64,000 nt of DNA. Source: Thalassospira australica. GTDB lineage: Bacteria > Pseudomonadota > Alphaproteobacteria > Rhodospirillales > Thalassospiraceae. Positions 33,039 through 40,050 of this stretch are shown here, one piece after another. Every line of letters starts with the position of its first letter. The first letter of the stretch is position 1. The notes under the pieces were generated by a model. That model saw nothing but the letters and a program-made list of their open reading frames with translations, was not told the DNA's origin and ran no database searches. Made by a program: the position numbers and the translations under genes. The stretch covers positions 434,001 through 498,000 of the forward strand of contig NZ_JRJE01000031.1 of assembly GCF_000763295.1 (NCBI RefSeq). The letters run 5' to 3'.

Positions 33039-33063
33039 AAAGGCAGCCTTTAGGGCTGCCTTT
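33039..33063 (-). terminator. Terminator of tRNA-Val copy 1
   Basis: AAAGGCAGCC/GGCTGCCTTT stem with a 5-nt loop, 4 nt past the tRNA CCA on the minus strand. The same stem and loop recur at 33388-33412. Confidence 0.8.
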
Positions 33064-33067
33064 ATCG

Positions 33068-33144
33068 TGGTGGGTGATGAGAGATTCGAACTCCCGACCC
33101 TCTCGGTGTAAACGAGATGCTCTAACCAGCTGAGCTAATCACCC
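33068..33144 (-). tRNA. tRNA-Val (TAC), copy 1
   Basis: A 77-nt cloverleaf with encoded CCA. Acceptor GGGTGAT pairs with ATCACCC. The anticodon loop TTTACAC gives TAC. The sequence is identical to the copy at 40051-40127. Confidence 0.96.
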
Positions 33145-33315
33145 GATGCCAAACCGCGCTGTTCTGCGGAAGCGGGCGGAACTTACCATGCTTTTCTGAA
33201 AAAGCAATGCCCACTTTGCATAAAAATGAAACTTCTATTTCAAGGCTATTTATCTTCGACCAAGGATCAACCAAAACCCACTATTTCGGGCCGTTTCACG
33301 CCTGGATTTGATCTG

Positions 33316-33388
33316 TTTGCATTTCTGGTGATCGCGTTTCTTGCGGTGCGAGTACAACGAAGTGATTCGTCAAAACCAGAAATGCAAA
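33316..33388. repeat. 14-bp perfect inverted repeat, long hairpin
   Basis: TTTGCATTTCTGGT (33316-33329) and its exact complement (33375-33388) flank 45 nt. The repeat touches the terminator of the old second tRNA-Val. It may be a REP-like palindrome or part of the tRNA 3' trailer. The rest of 33145-33387 is the spacer of the tandem tRNA-Val pair, whose left part resembles the sequence just right of 40127. Confidence 0.5.
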
Positions 33389-33412
33389 AAGGCAGCCTTT
33401 AGGGCTGCCTTT
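33388..33412 (-). terminator. Original terminator of tRNA-Val copy 2
   Basis: Same stem and loop as 33039-33063, followed on the minus strand by TTTTTGC. It now lies next to a 23-bp tRNA 3' remnant, separated from its tRNA by the integrated element. Confidence 0.7.
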
Positions 33413-33416
33413 TTCA

Positions 33417-33439
33417 TGGTGGGTGATGAGAGATTCGAA
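33417..33439. other. Attachment site, distal end of the element
   Basis: This 23-bp sequence is identical to the last 23 nt (T-arm side plus CCA) of tRNA-Val at 40051-40073. It stands alone, without the rest of the tRNA, immediately beside a tRNA-Val terminator. That is the footprint of integration into a tRNA 3' end. Identity stops at once on both sides (33416 against 40050; 33440 against 40074). Confidence 0.9.
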
Positions 33440-33490
33440 GGCTCGTCCAAAAAGTTTACAAGTGTATGTTTTTAAACGAAAACCACCAAC

Positions 33491-33509
33491 TACCAGTTAT
33501 GAACTGGTA
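33491..33509. repeat. 8-bp inverted repeat near the distal att
   Basis: TACCAGTT-atg-AACTGGTA is a near-operator-like dyad about 50 bp inside the element and 120 bp before the nuclease gene. It could be an integrase/excisionase arm site or a repressor operator for the cargo gene. The rest of 33440-33629 shows no gene. Confidence 0.4.
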
Positions 33510-33629
33510 CACACAGTTAGGACACACAACAACCGCATTTGTCAACGAATTGCGCCATGACTATGATGCCTGTTAACCACTTCGAACAAGCGGACTTAAA
33601 AACTCAGAAATCTGAAGAGCGTTGGAAAA

Positions 33630-34718
33630 ATGGCAACAACTGAGCTTAAGTTGGTATTCGGGAAAGCCCCATCAAATTCCCAAATTATGCATATAAGTGA
33701 AGTCCCATCTGGGAAAGGCTGCAACTGTATCTGTCCTCAATGTGGTTCGGCATTACTTGCCAAAAAAGGCAAAATCAGACAGCACCATTTTTCTCATGAT
33801 GGCCGAAAAGATTGCGGCATTGAAAATGAGTCAGTTTTACATCTATTTGCGAAGAATATATTTTTCCGAAAGAAAGTAATAAAAACACCAAAACTTGCAA
33901 TAAATTACAAAGGTCATACAAAAAATATATCAGAAAAAATTGTCAACTTCGACAGTGTGGCACTAGAGGTAAATTTTGGGAAATTTAGGATAGATGCAAT
34001 TGGCAGGAAGGACACTAATCCTTTAATGGTGGAGTTCTTCTACACTCATGCTGTTGAGGATGAAAAAAGACAATACTTAACGTCAAAGAACGTAAGCACG
34101 TTAGAGATTGATATATCAAACGCTCCTCTTGGGTCGAATATTAACACCATCACCTCATATATATTACATGCTGCTCCAAGAGCTTGGATTCACAACTCAA
34201 AAATACCTGAATTCATCAGAAAAATTGATGATGAATTTGAAAAGAAAAATCTAGAAGAATCCATAAAAAACGCAAATGACATTAAACTAAAAATACATAT
34301 TGGATTCACAAAAGAAAACACAGAAACACTTACTAGAAGAGTATATGGAAAGTTCTATGGATTTAATTATTTTCAACGAGTATGCATTGAAAAAGGTTAT
34401 TCTAAACTATTCAACAAAAACATACACAGCGATTATTTTTTCAAAGTTGGGTACGAACATTGGCAATCATCATTAATATACAACATGATAATCCTGAATG
34501 GATTTGGCTGTAAGATTCATAAAGAGAAAGTTTATAGGTTCTTATCTCAATATATATGTAGAGATTTTCTCGTACATATATCGGATACAGCTCTAGATAT
34601 CATACGAGAAGAATACTCAAGATTTCAGCCTCCAATAATTATACTAAACAAGTATTTAGAATTCTTAGAAGAAAATGGCACAATCACACAGGAAGACGAT
34701 TATATCACACTGACTTAA
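33630..34718 (+). CDS. CoiA-like zinc-binding nuclease family protein
   Basis: A 362-residue cytosolic protein. The N-terminus has CNCICPQCGSALLAKKGKI followed by HHFSH (residues about 31-56) and Cys62, the Cys/His cluster found at the start of CoiA-type competence and restriction-endonuclease-like proteins. A putative PD-(D/E)xK core follows: FRIDAIG (Asp122) and LMVEFFYTH (Glu135). The Lys of the motif is not in the usual place, so activity is uncertain. The C-terminal half (about 180-362) is Lys/Ile-rich and unrecognised. It ends tail-to-tail with the relaxase, the stop codons overlapping by 4 nt. It is the only cargo-type gene of the element and could act in defence or DNA processing; that is inference. 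Confidence 0.65.
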   Translation: MATTELKLVFGKAPSNSQIMHISEVPSGKGCNCICPQCGSALLAKKGKIRQHHFSHDGRKDCGIENESVLHLFAKNIFFRKKVIKTPKLAINYKGHTKNISEKIVNFDSVALEVNFGKFRIDAIGRKDTNPLMVEFFYTHAVEDEKRQYLTSKNVSTLEIDISNAPLGSNINTITSYILHAAPRAWIHNSKIPEFIRKIDDEFEKKNLEESIKNANDIKLKIHIGFTKENTETLTRRVYGKFYGFNYFQRVCIEKGYSKLFNKNIHSDYFFKVGYEHWQSSLIYNMIILNGFGCKIHKEKVYRFLSQYICRDFLVHISDTALDIIREEYSRFQPPIIILNKYLEFLEENGTITQEDDYITLT

Positions 34719-36016
34719 AAAGGCTTCGGCGCAGCTCTTATTTGCCTGAGATTGTCCTCTGATGTAATTGGAGTACCTATGTCGCCAGAAGCCCCTGAAG
34801 TCATTCCAGAGGCAGATTTTCGAGCACTCCTAATTCCATTAAGCAATGCCCTTCTGGTCGATGAAGATATTTTAAAACTTGGTTCAATTTGTTTTAAATC
34901 AGGTTCTACATTTTTAGAACGTTGATTATTCAAGCTTTTAATTTCATTAAGAATATTATCAATTTTTGCAGACCTATCAGGATTTTTTAGACCTGCTTCG
35001 AGTTTAAAATTTTCAACAGCATTGCCTCTTGCTTCTTCTGGTTCACTACGATTTCCGCCAGAATTTCTATCACTTGGTCTATTTTCGACTCTCCCTCTTG
35101 GTTCAGAAGTTCGAGAATTTCGTCCGTGTTCCCCTTGGTTTTTCTCCCCAATAGAAACAACACTTCTGACACTTTCCTTTTGGGTTTTTCGACTGTGTTT
35201 TTCTGAAATACCTTTCTCAATTTTTTCTCCCTTTATTTTATATAAAAAATCTTTTTTGCTCATTCCTACCAAACGGTTCAATGAACCAATAAAATGTCCA
35301 TCCATCTCAACAATGGCTGTTTTTCTGCCCTTTTTGACAACAAAACCATTCTCGAACAAAGCAGCATTGAAAGCCTTCCATCCATCACTTTCGCTATAAA
35401 GTTCTTTAATAAGATTTTTGATTGCTGGAAGGCTTAACCCTTCTCGCTTCGATTTTTGGTGCTGTATCGAGCTAAACGCAGCCTTGGGCATCTGTTTCTG
35501 TGAGTTCTTTAGGAGAATGTTTTTCAACTTCTCGTCAGACACGAAATGAGATGCAGATTTGTTGTGTTTTCCTGTGATGATTTGATGTCCAAACTCAAAT
35601 TCACACTCACGACATATCTTTTCGTTTCTTGCAAAATTCCAGCTTGAGCTTAGAGTTTTGCCATTAAATCTTTCTGGAAGGACAAGGTGCAAGTGCTCAT
35701 TCTGAGCGCCATCAGATAGCCTCTTGCTATGACTGACGAGCAAATGCGGCCTATCCTCCGCACCATATTCTGACTTGATTTTATCAACTGTTGCCAGTTG
35801 CTGCTCATAAGTCCAGTTGGTGCCTGGATTGATTGAGAAGTGCCTAAAAGCAAACTTACTACCGTCTAAAACTGCTTCTTTGTGGAAATCATCAAAATCT
35901 GACTTAAAACCCTCCAAAAGAATGATTTTCTCATTCTCTTCCAGCTTGTTAAGCAAATGGTTTGAAAGGTTAGAAACTCCCGATTTTGTTTGAACTCTGG
36001 TAGACTTAATTATCAT
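34715..36016 (-). CDS. Relaxase / mobilization nuclease
   Basis: A 433-residue protein expected to nick oriT and pilot the strand. The N-terminal domain reads KSGVSNLSNHLLNKLEENE, then FRHFSINPG (residue about 58) and a histidine triad region with His96 and QNEHLHLV (His108, His110), the metal site. No Tyr occurs in the first 69 residues; His20 in the NHLL motif sits where a catalytic residue is expected. From about residue 270 the chain is hydrophilic and low in complexity (Arg/Ser/Gly/Glu), and another frame is open there (34987-35220). Its ATG overlaps the mobC stop by 4 nt. Confidence 0.85.
   Translation of the reverse strand: MIIKSTRVQTKSGVSNLSNHLLNKLEENEKIILLEGFKSDFDDFHKEAVLDGSKFAFRHFSINPGTNWTYEQQLATVDKIKSEYGAEDRPHLLVSHSKRLSDGAQNEHLHLVLPERFNGKTLSSSWNFARNEKICRECEFEFGHQIITGKHNKSASHFVSDEKLKNILLKNSQKQMPKAAFSSIQHQKSKREGLSLPAIKNLIKELYSESDGWKAFNAALFENGFVVKKGRKTAIVEMDGHFIGSLNRLVGMSKKDFLYKIKGEKIEKGISEKHSRKTQKESVRSVVSIGEKNQGEHGRNSRTSEPRGRVENRPSDRNSGGNRSEPEEARGNAVENFKLEAGLKNPDRSAKIDNILNEIKSLNNQRSKNVEPDLKQIEPSFKISSSTRRALLNGIRSARKSASGMTSGASGDIGTPITSEDNLRQIRAAPKPF
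34987..35220 (-). CDS. ORF nested out of frame inside the relaxase gene
   Basis: A 77-residue frame wholly inside the relaxase gene, same strand, different frame. It begins with TTG preceded by GGGAG at 6 nt spacing, a strong Shine-Dalgarno. The product has a basic N-terminus (MRKVFQKNTVEKPKRKVSEV), then a heptad-like amphipathic part (ILELLNQEG, IDQVIEILAEIVVNQKKQ, AMLLKILNSK). The relaxase frame over the same bases is low-complexity, as expected when one frame is overprinted. RSF1010 mobB is nested in mobA in the same way. Coding status is not proven. Confidence 0.5.
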   Translation of the reverse strand: MRKVFQKNTVEKPKRKVSEVLFLLGRKTKGNTDEILELLNQEGESKIDQVIEILAEIVVNQKKQEAMLLKILNSKQV

Positions 36017-36327
36017 CTCAATTCGTGAACCTTCTCCCTAATATCATCCATTACATCCATAAAACTCTCAATCTCCTGAAACTGCCTTTGGCTGTTTGCA
36101 AACTTCGATATCTGATTAATATTATTTCCAATTTTGGAAATTTCCCTTGTGAGTTTCTGAACTTCAGCAATCCATAAAAGTTTCTTTTCAACCAAGTTTT
36201 TATCAGAAGAAATTTTCAGGGATTCCCTTATCCAGTCCGAGAGGTTTTTGTCACTGTTGGATGCAGATTTAAGGATTTCGCCGTACTGCTCGTCTGATAT
36301 GCGGAAACGAATTGTTTTGTTTTTCAT
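36013..36327 (-). CDS. mobC: MobC-like relaxosome accessory protein
   Basis: A 104-residue protein. The N-terminus KTIRFRISDEQYGEILKSA looks like a ribbon-helix-helix DNA-binding unit. The later LTREISKIGNNINQISKFAN is the conserved helix of the bacterial mobilisation protein (MobC) family. It would bind oriT and help the relaxase melt the nic region. First gene of the mob pair, directly downstream of the oriT-like region. Confidence 0.8.
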   Translation of the reverse strand: MKNKTIRFRISDEQYGEILKSASNSDKNLSDWIRESLKISSDKNLVEKKLLWIAEVQKLTREISKIGNNINQISKFANSQRQFQEIESFMDVMDDIREKVHELR

Positions 36328-36378
36328 TATTGGGTTTCCTTCTTCTTATTATTTTTGGTTATCCAAATGGGGTTCAAC

Positions 36379-36436
36379 AGGGGCAAAGCCCCTTTGCCAG
36401 TTGTTGAGTGTCCGCAGGACATGAGACATGACTGGC
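36379..36436. other. Candidate oriT
   Basis: Three stacked dyads lie within 60 bp: AGGGGC-aaa-GCCCCT (36379-36393), TGTCC-gca-GGACA (36409-36421), and an outer GCCAGT/ACTGGC pair (36396-36401 with 36431-36436) enclosing the second. The position just upstream of mobC and the GC-rich island in AT-rich surroundings fit an origin of transfer. No nic consensus was recognised. Confidence 0.5.
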
Positions 36437-36522
36437 TAAATAAATGGATAACTAATACTAAGAATAAATTAGGAAAATGTCAAGTAATGATACAATAAAC
36501 TAAAATAATAATCAAGTTATCT

Positions 36523-36598
36523 GTAAAGTTATCAATAGTAATGAAATGAACAGACCATCCAAGAGTCAGGTGAATGGAATTGCTGTTGATAACTTTAC
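36523..36598. repeat. 13-bp perfect inverted repeat
   Basis: GTAAAGTTATCAA (36523-36535) and its exact complement (36586-36598) are 50 nt apart in the gap between mob and rep modules. Possible roles are a resolution site, a regulator operator or part of the replication origin. Confidence 0.5.
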
Positions 36599-37025
36599 TC
36601 ATTTATATAAAAAAGTTTCCCTAATAATTCCCCTCTCCCAGAGCATCACATCGTACCCTCTCCCAGGAAAGGGTACTCTCCAAATCAAAGATTGGTTTGG
36701 CACAAAGATGACAGGACTATCAGATTTAAATACGGTTTCCCGCTCAAGTATATTAGGTGACAACATAATGCCAACATTGCAGTAGGGTATTGAGACTTTT
36801 GGGATTCTGTTTAAAGGATGAGAATAGGTATCCTGATTATATATAAAAATATTTTAATATTAAAATCGTGAGGTAGCACCCCGTGGCCTACCAAACCTAT
36901 TAGATACCCTGACCATTAAATCAGGTGGCCCATCAAGTTTAATTATTAGGTTTCCTAACAGGGTAATACCTGATGTCAGAAAAGTGGCCAATTGTTTGCA
37001 ACATGTTGACAAATAACAAGTTGCA
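36599..37025. other. Non-coding region downstream of rep, candidate origin
   Basis: No convincing gene. A 16-bp perfect palindrome (ATTTTAATATTAAAAT, 36851-36866) is followed by three GTGGCC words at 36883, 36925 and 36984. In ColE2-type plasmids the origin lies just downstream of rep, which here is exactly this stretch. Confidence 0.35.
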
Positions 37026-37952
37026 TCAGATTTTTTTGAGCAACCTTGAAACTGTTCTTGTTGGAAAACCCGTCATTTCCGCTAGGTAAGTAGCGTTGTA
37101 TAGTTCACCTTGGGACTGTACGTCTTTGATAGCATCTTTAAGGATTTCCAACTTATCTGAAACTTTTGGGGTCTTTCTTTCATAGGGCGTTCCTGTTCCG
37201 CCTATGTATCTCTCATTCATAAATTTAATAATAGATTTGCAGGTGGATCTAATATCACAATCAGGTAACGGCCTGTGGAATGTTGCATTTAATGCATATG
37301 CAGCACTATAGACGGCTGAATCCTCTCCATTCCATGACCTGAAATAATTTTGATATGCCAAATGCCTGACATGATTGAATAAGTTTACACGTCGGCCGTG
37401 TCCGACGCTTTTGATGGAAACAAATTTGGCATTGTCATTAGCTGGTTTTGTTTCTTCTTCATCATACCAAACTGTGCAATCTTTAAGCTCAATGGGCTTG
37501 AAATCAGGCCACCAAATTGTTGACCAAGCCTCTTTGTTCCAAGGGTTCTTGGTCAATGTATTTGTGTACCCATCATCTCCATCAAGCTGCTGTATGAAGC
37601 CTTGTTCAACCACAGCCAATAACACTTTTGGTTTCCATCGAGCAGTAACATCAGTCAGCACAGGTGTTGCCAATTCAAAGACATGATGATGTCTTTCATT
37701 TTTACGATTTATGACTGTACACAAGGGCTTTGGGAACGAGCCTGGAAATTCGTCATATCTATCATGGTCGCAATCTATTGTGAGGAATCTCACTTTCTTG
37801 CAATGACCAGGATTTAAAGACACATATTTTCTGTCTTCTGCATATCCAGTGGGTTCTACCCAAGATGCTTTGTTTTTTGATGTTGATTTTATATTGTCAG
37901 AAACAAGTTGAGTCTTGGTATTTAAGTAGGTTTTAAAATCTAAATTTGTCAT
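37026..37952 (-). CDS. rep: ColE2-type replication initiator (Rep)
   Basis: A 308-residue plasmid replicase. The primase-like core has KVRFLTIDCDHDRYDEFP (Asp60, Asp62, Asp64) and the ERHHHVFELATPV strand (His88-90). The PriCT-like segment is near residues 190-255 (RRVNLFNHVRHLAYQNYF to CKSIIKFMNERY). A helix-turn-helix forms the last 20 residues (YLAEMTGFPTRTVSRLLKKI). The protein would synthesise the primer at an adjacent origin. Its Shine-Dalgarno is buried in the hairpin at 37952-37994. Confidence 0.85.
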   Translation of the reverse strand: MTNLDFKTYLNTKTQLVSDNIKSTSKNKASWVEPTGYAEDRKYVSLNPGHCKKVRFLTIDCDHDRYDEFPGSFPKPLCTVINRKNERHHHVFELATPVLTDVTARWKPKVLLAVVEQGFIQQLDGDDGYTNTLTKNPWNKEAWSTIWWPDFKPIELKDCTVWYDEEETKPANDNAKFVSIKSVGHGRRVNLFNHVRHLAYQNYFRSWNGEDSAVYSAAYALNATFHRPLPDCDIRSTCKSIIKFMNERYIGGTGTPYERKTPKVSDKLEILKDAIKDVQSQGELYNATYLAEMTGFPTRTVSRLLKKI

Positions 37953-37995
37953 AAAAAATGTCCCTTCAACTTTTTTTGTTGGGAGACATTTTTTA
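37953..37995 (-). promoter_or_regulatory. Hairpin occluding the rep ribosome site
   Basis: In the minus-strand transcript AAAAAATGTC-T-CC-CAAC pairs with GTTG-AA-GG-GACATTTTTT around a loop of seven A. The AAGGGA Shine-Dalgarno of rep lies inside the 3' arm, and the ATG follows immediately. The same structure followed by T6 could also act as an attenuator. Known ColE2 rep genes are controlled post-transcriptionally by an antisense RNA, so some leader control is expected. Confidence 0.6.
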
Positions 37996-38143
37996 ACTTG
38001 ACTTATTTCTAAATTAATATATTATCATATTTGTTGTTTTAAATGTTTTCCGCATTTAGTTTTAGAAATTAGAGTTAGAGAATCTCCCAAAGATTATTTT
38101 AACTCTTTTTTTATATTATAATATTCTGAATTAGTCAATAATA

Positions 38144-38491
38144 TTATTGTCTCCCTTTCCATTCGTCTTCAATTCTTTTCATTTCGTAGAATGGGTCTTC
38201 TTCTCTCCTCAAGATATTCTTTGCCGTTCTCCATATTGCAACAATCCAAGAGAATACTATCGATATGGATACACATGCAAAAAAACTAAAATATTCAAGC
38301 CAATAACCAAGCACTAGCCAACTTATTGCACTAAGCCAAATACCGTTTCCTAATGTTAAAACAGTGACTTGCTTGAAATCATCTTTCGTCCAACGAGATT
38401 TCATAACCACCCCAATCAACCCAAAGAGAATATAATCTCCACAAGTTCTATTAAATTGTAATGAAATGAGGAACAGAAAACTCGTTCTCAT
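38144..38491 (-). CDS. Small membrane protein of the element, unknown
   Basis: A 115-residue product with three hydrophobic segments (about residues 3-29, 48-68 and 70-90) and a charged C-terminus (RREEDPFYEMKRIEDEWKGRQ). The ATG at 38491 has AAGGGA 5 nt upstream, overlapping the integrase stop region, so the two genes are probably co-transcribed and coupled. A later start at 38404 would remove the first hydrophobic segment. No family recognised. The 190 bp to the rep leader hairpin hold no gene. Confidence 0.6.
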   Translation of the reverse strand: MRTSFLFLISLQFNRTCGDYILFGLIGVVMKSRWTKDDFKQVTVLTLGNGIWLSAISWLVLGYWLEYFSFFACVSISIVFSWIVAIWRTAKNILRREEDPFYEMKRIEDEWKGRQ

Positions 38492-38500
38492 ATCATTCCC

Positions 38501-39958
38501 TTATTTATATAAATGGGACAAGTCCAACCCTGAAAAACTGACTTTCTGAACCAAGTCAGATTGTATCTGTTTCAGTTTTTTATCTGAGTATCTTCTGGTT
38601 AATTTTTGCTTAGACGAACTATGGCCTATGATTTGGTCAATGGTGCTGTCTTTGGCACCAAGGCTCTCCAAACCATCCCTGAAATTGGAACGGAACGAGT
38701 GAAACACTACTTGTCCCCTTACAGTCCCATTATCCTTAAATGGCTTTAAAAACCGCCCCCAAAATCTTCCATCAAACTCTTTCATTTTTTCATTATATCG
38801 AATGTCAAAAATGAACTTATCATCCGTTTTATGACGCTTTTTCTGTTCTTCTATATAATCCAACAAACCAAGTTTGATTAACTCATGATGGATTGGAACA
38901 ATCCGATATCCAGATATCGTTTTGATTTTTGTTTTTGAGTGAAACAAATTGAAGTTAAGCATACCATTATGCTCAATAATATCCTTGGGTCTTAACTGGG
39001 CTATTTCGCCTAGTCTCATACCTGAAAATAAGGCGATAAGCGGACAAAAAAATGTTTTGTCCCGATGTCTGTTAACAAACTTTTCAGACTGAAAAATGGC
39101 GTTCAATTCATCAGTTGAATAGGGTTGTCTTTCATCCTCCAGTTTTTGGATCTGTTCCTGATTTGAGAATGAGAATTTTCCATTTTTGAAGGGATTAACC
39201 TTGAGATATTCCTGTTCAACACAGTAATTGAAAAATGAACTCATAACGGCATGATATTTTCCATTATAAGTTTCTTTTGATATTAAACTTTCATTCCCTT
39301 TCAGTTTTTTCAAAACTTCAACGGGATTATCAGTTTCATAATTTTTGAGATAACGGTCGGGACGAATCGGTAAACTTATTATCGCGCCCCTAAAATTAAC
39401 CATATCTTTTCTTTTGTATTCAGAAACAGATTTATCCCCACATATTTTTAGAAAAATATCCAAAACTAACATGTGGAAATTGTAATATTTTGGGGCAATA
39501 GTTTTTTCTTTTTCCACCATGAAATCGGAAAATATTTTATTAATATTCAAATTTTCTTGAGAATTTTGATAAGAATTATTACCCAACATTCTTGTGAATG
39601 TATTTCGTTCTTCCTGAATGATTTTGTCTTTTTCTCTAGATTTTTTTGCCTGCTTTACTGTATTCCCCACTTCCTCCATGTACATTTGTCTTATTTCTGA
39701 TTTAAAATTCAGAAACTGAGCTTTTGTCATTGTGATGATTTCGTTGTCGTCTTCTGATTTTGACATTCTCAAGTTCCTGAAAAAACTAGCAACAGCCAAA
39801 GCAGCCTCTAAAGCCCTCTCACGAGCCTCTAAGGGGTTAGCAGTACCCAAGGCCATCTTGATAGCTTCAGGGCCACCATAAACCCTTAAATCGGCTGGTA
39901 TTCTCTGACGATAATAGTAACGGGAACCGATTCTTACAACGTTTGTACGTAAGGACAT
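38501..39958 (-). CDS. int: Tyrosine-recombinase integrase
   Basis: A 485-residue site-specific recombinase. The N-terminus SLRTNVVRIGSRYYYRQRIP resembles the arm-binding or DUF6538-like segment of tRNA-directed integrases. A SAM-like core-binding domain follows, and then the catalytic domain: Arg in FSGMRLGEIAQL, HSFR, the GHSS His, and the nucleophile in RRYSDK about 30 residues from the end. It points away from the tRNA, starting about 90 bp from the att core, the usual layout. An ATG nine codons upstream (39985) is possible but has no better ribosome site. Confidence 0.9.
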   Translation of the reverse strand: MSLRTNVVRIGSRYYYRQRIPADLRVYGGPEAIKMALGTANPLEARERALEAALAVASFFRNLRMSKSEDDNEIITMTKAQFLNFKSEIRQMYMEEVGNTVKQAKKSREKDKIIQEERNTFTRMLGNNSYQNSQENLNINKIFSDFMVEKEKTIAPKYYNFHMLVLDIFLKICGDKSVSEYKRKDMVNFRGAIISLPIRPDRYLKNYETDNPVEVLKKLKGNESLISKETYNGKYHAVMSSFFNYCVEQEYLKVNPFKNGKFSFSNQEQIQKLEDERQPYSTDELNAIFQSEKFVNRHRDKTFFCPLIALFSGMRLGEIAQLRPKDIIEHNGMLNFNLFHSKTKIKTISGYRIVPIHHELIKLGLLDYIEEQKKRHKTDDKFIFDIRYNEKMKEFDGRFWGRFLKPFKDNGTVRGQVVFHSFRSNFRDGLESLGAKDSTIDQIIGHSSSKQKLTRRYSDKKLKQIQSDLVQKVSFSGLDLSHLYK

Positions 39959-40050
39959 AAAAAAAGCCCCAGAGATGGTACACATGTAACCATTTCAGGA
40001 GCCTTCTTCTGTCGCTAAGCCATTGAGAACAATGACTATTATCGCGAAAT

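Noticed and set aside
36546-36785. 79-codon plus-strand frame between the mob and rep modules
   Set aside because: No ribosome site, no recognisable motif, and it overlaps the 13-bp inverted repeat and AT-rich non-coding DNA.
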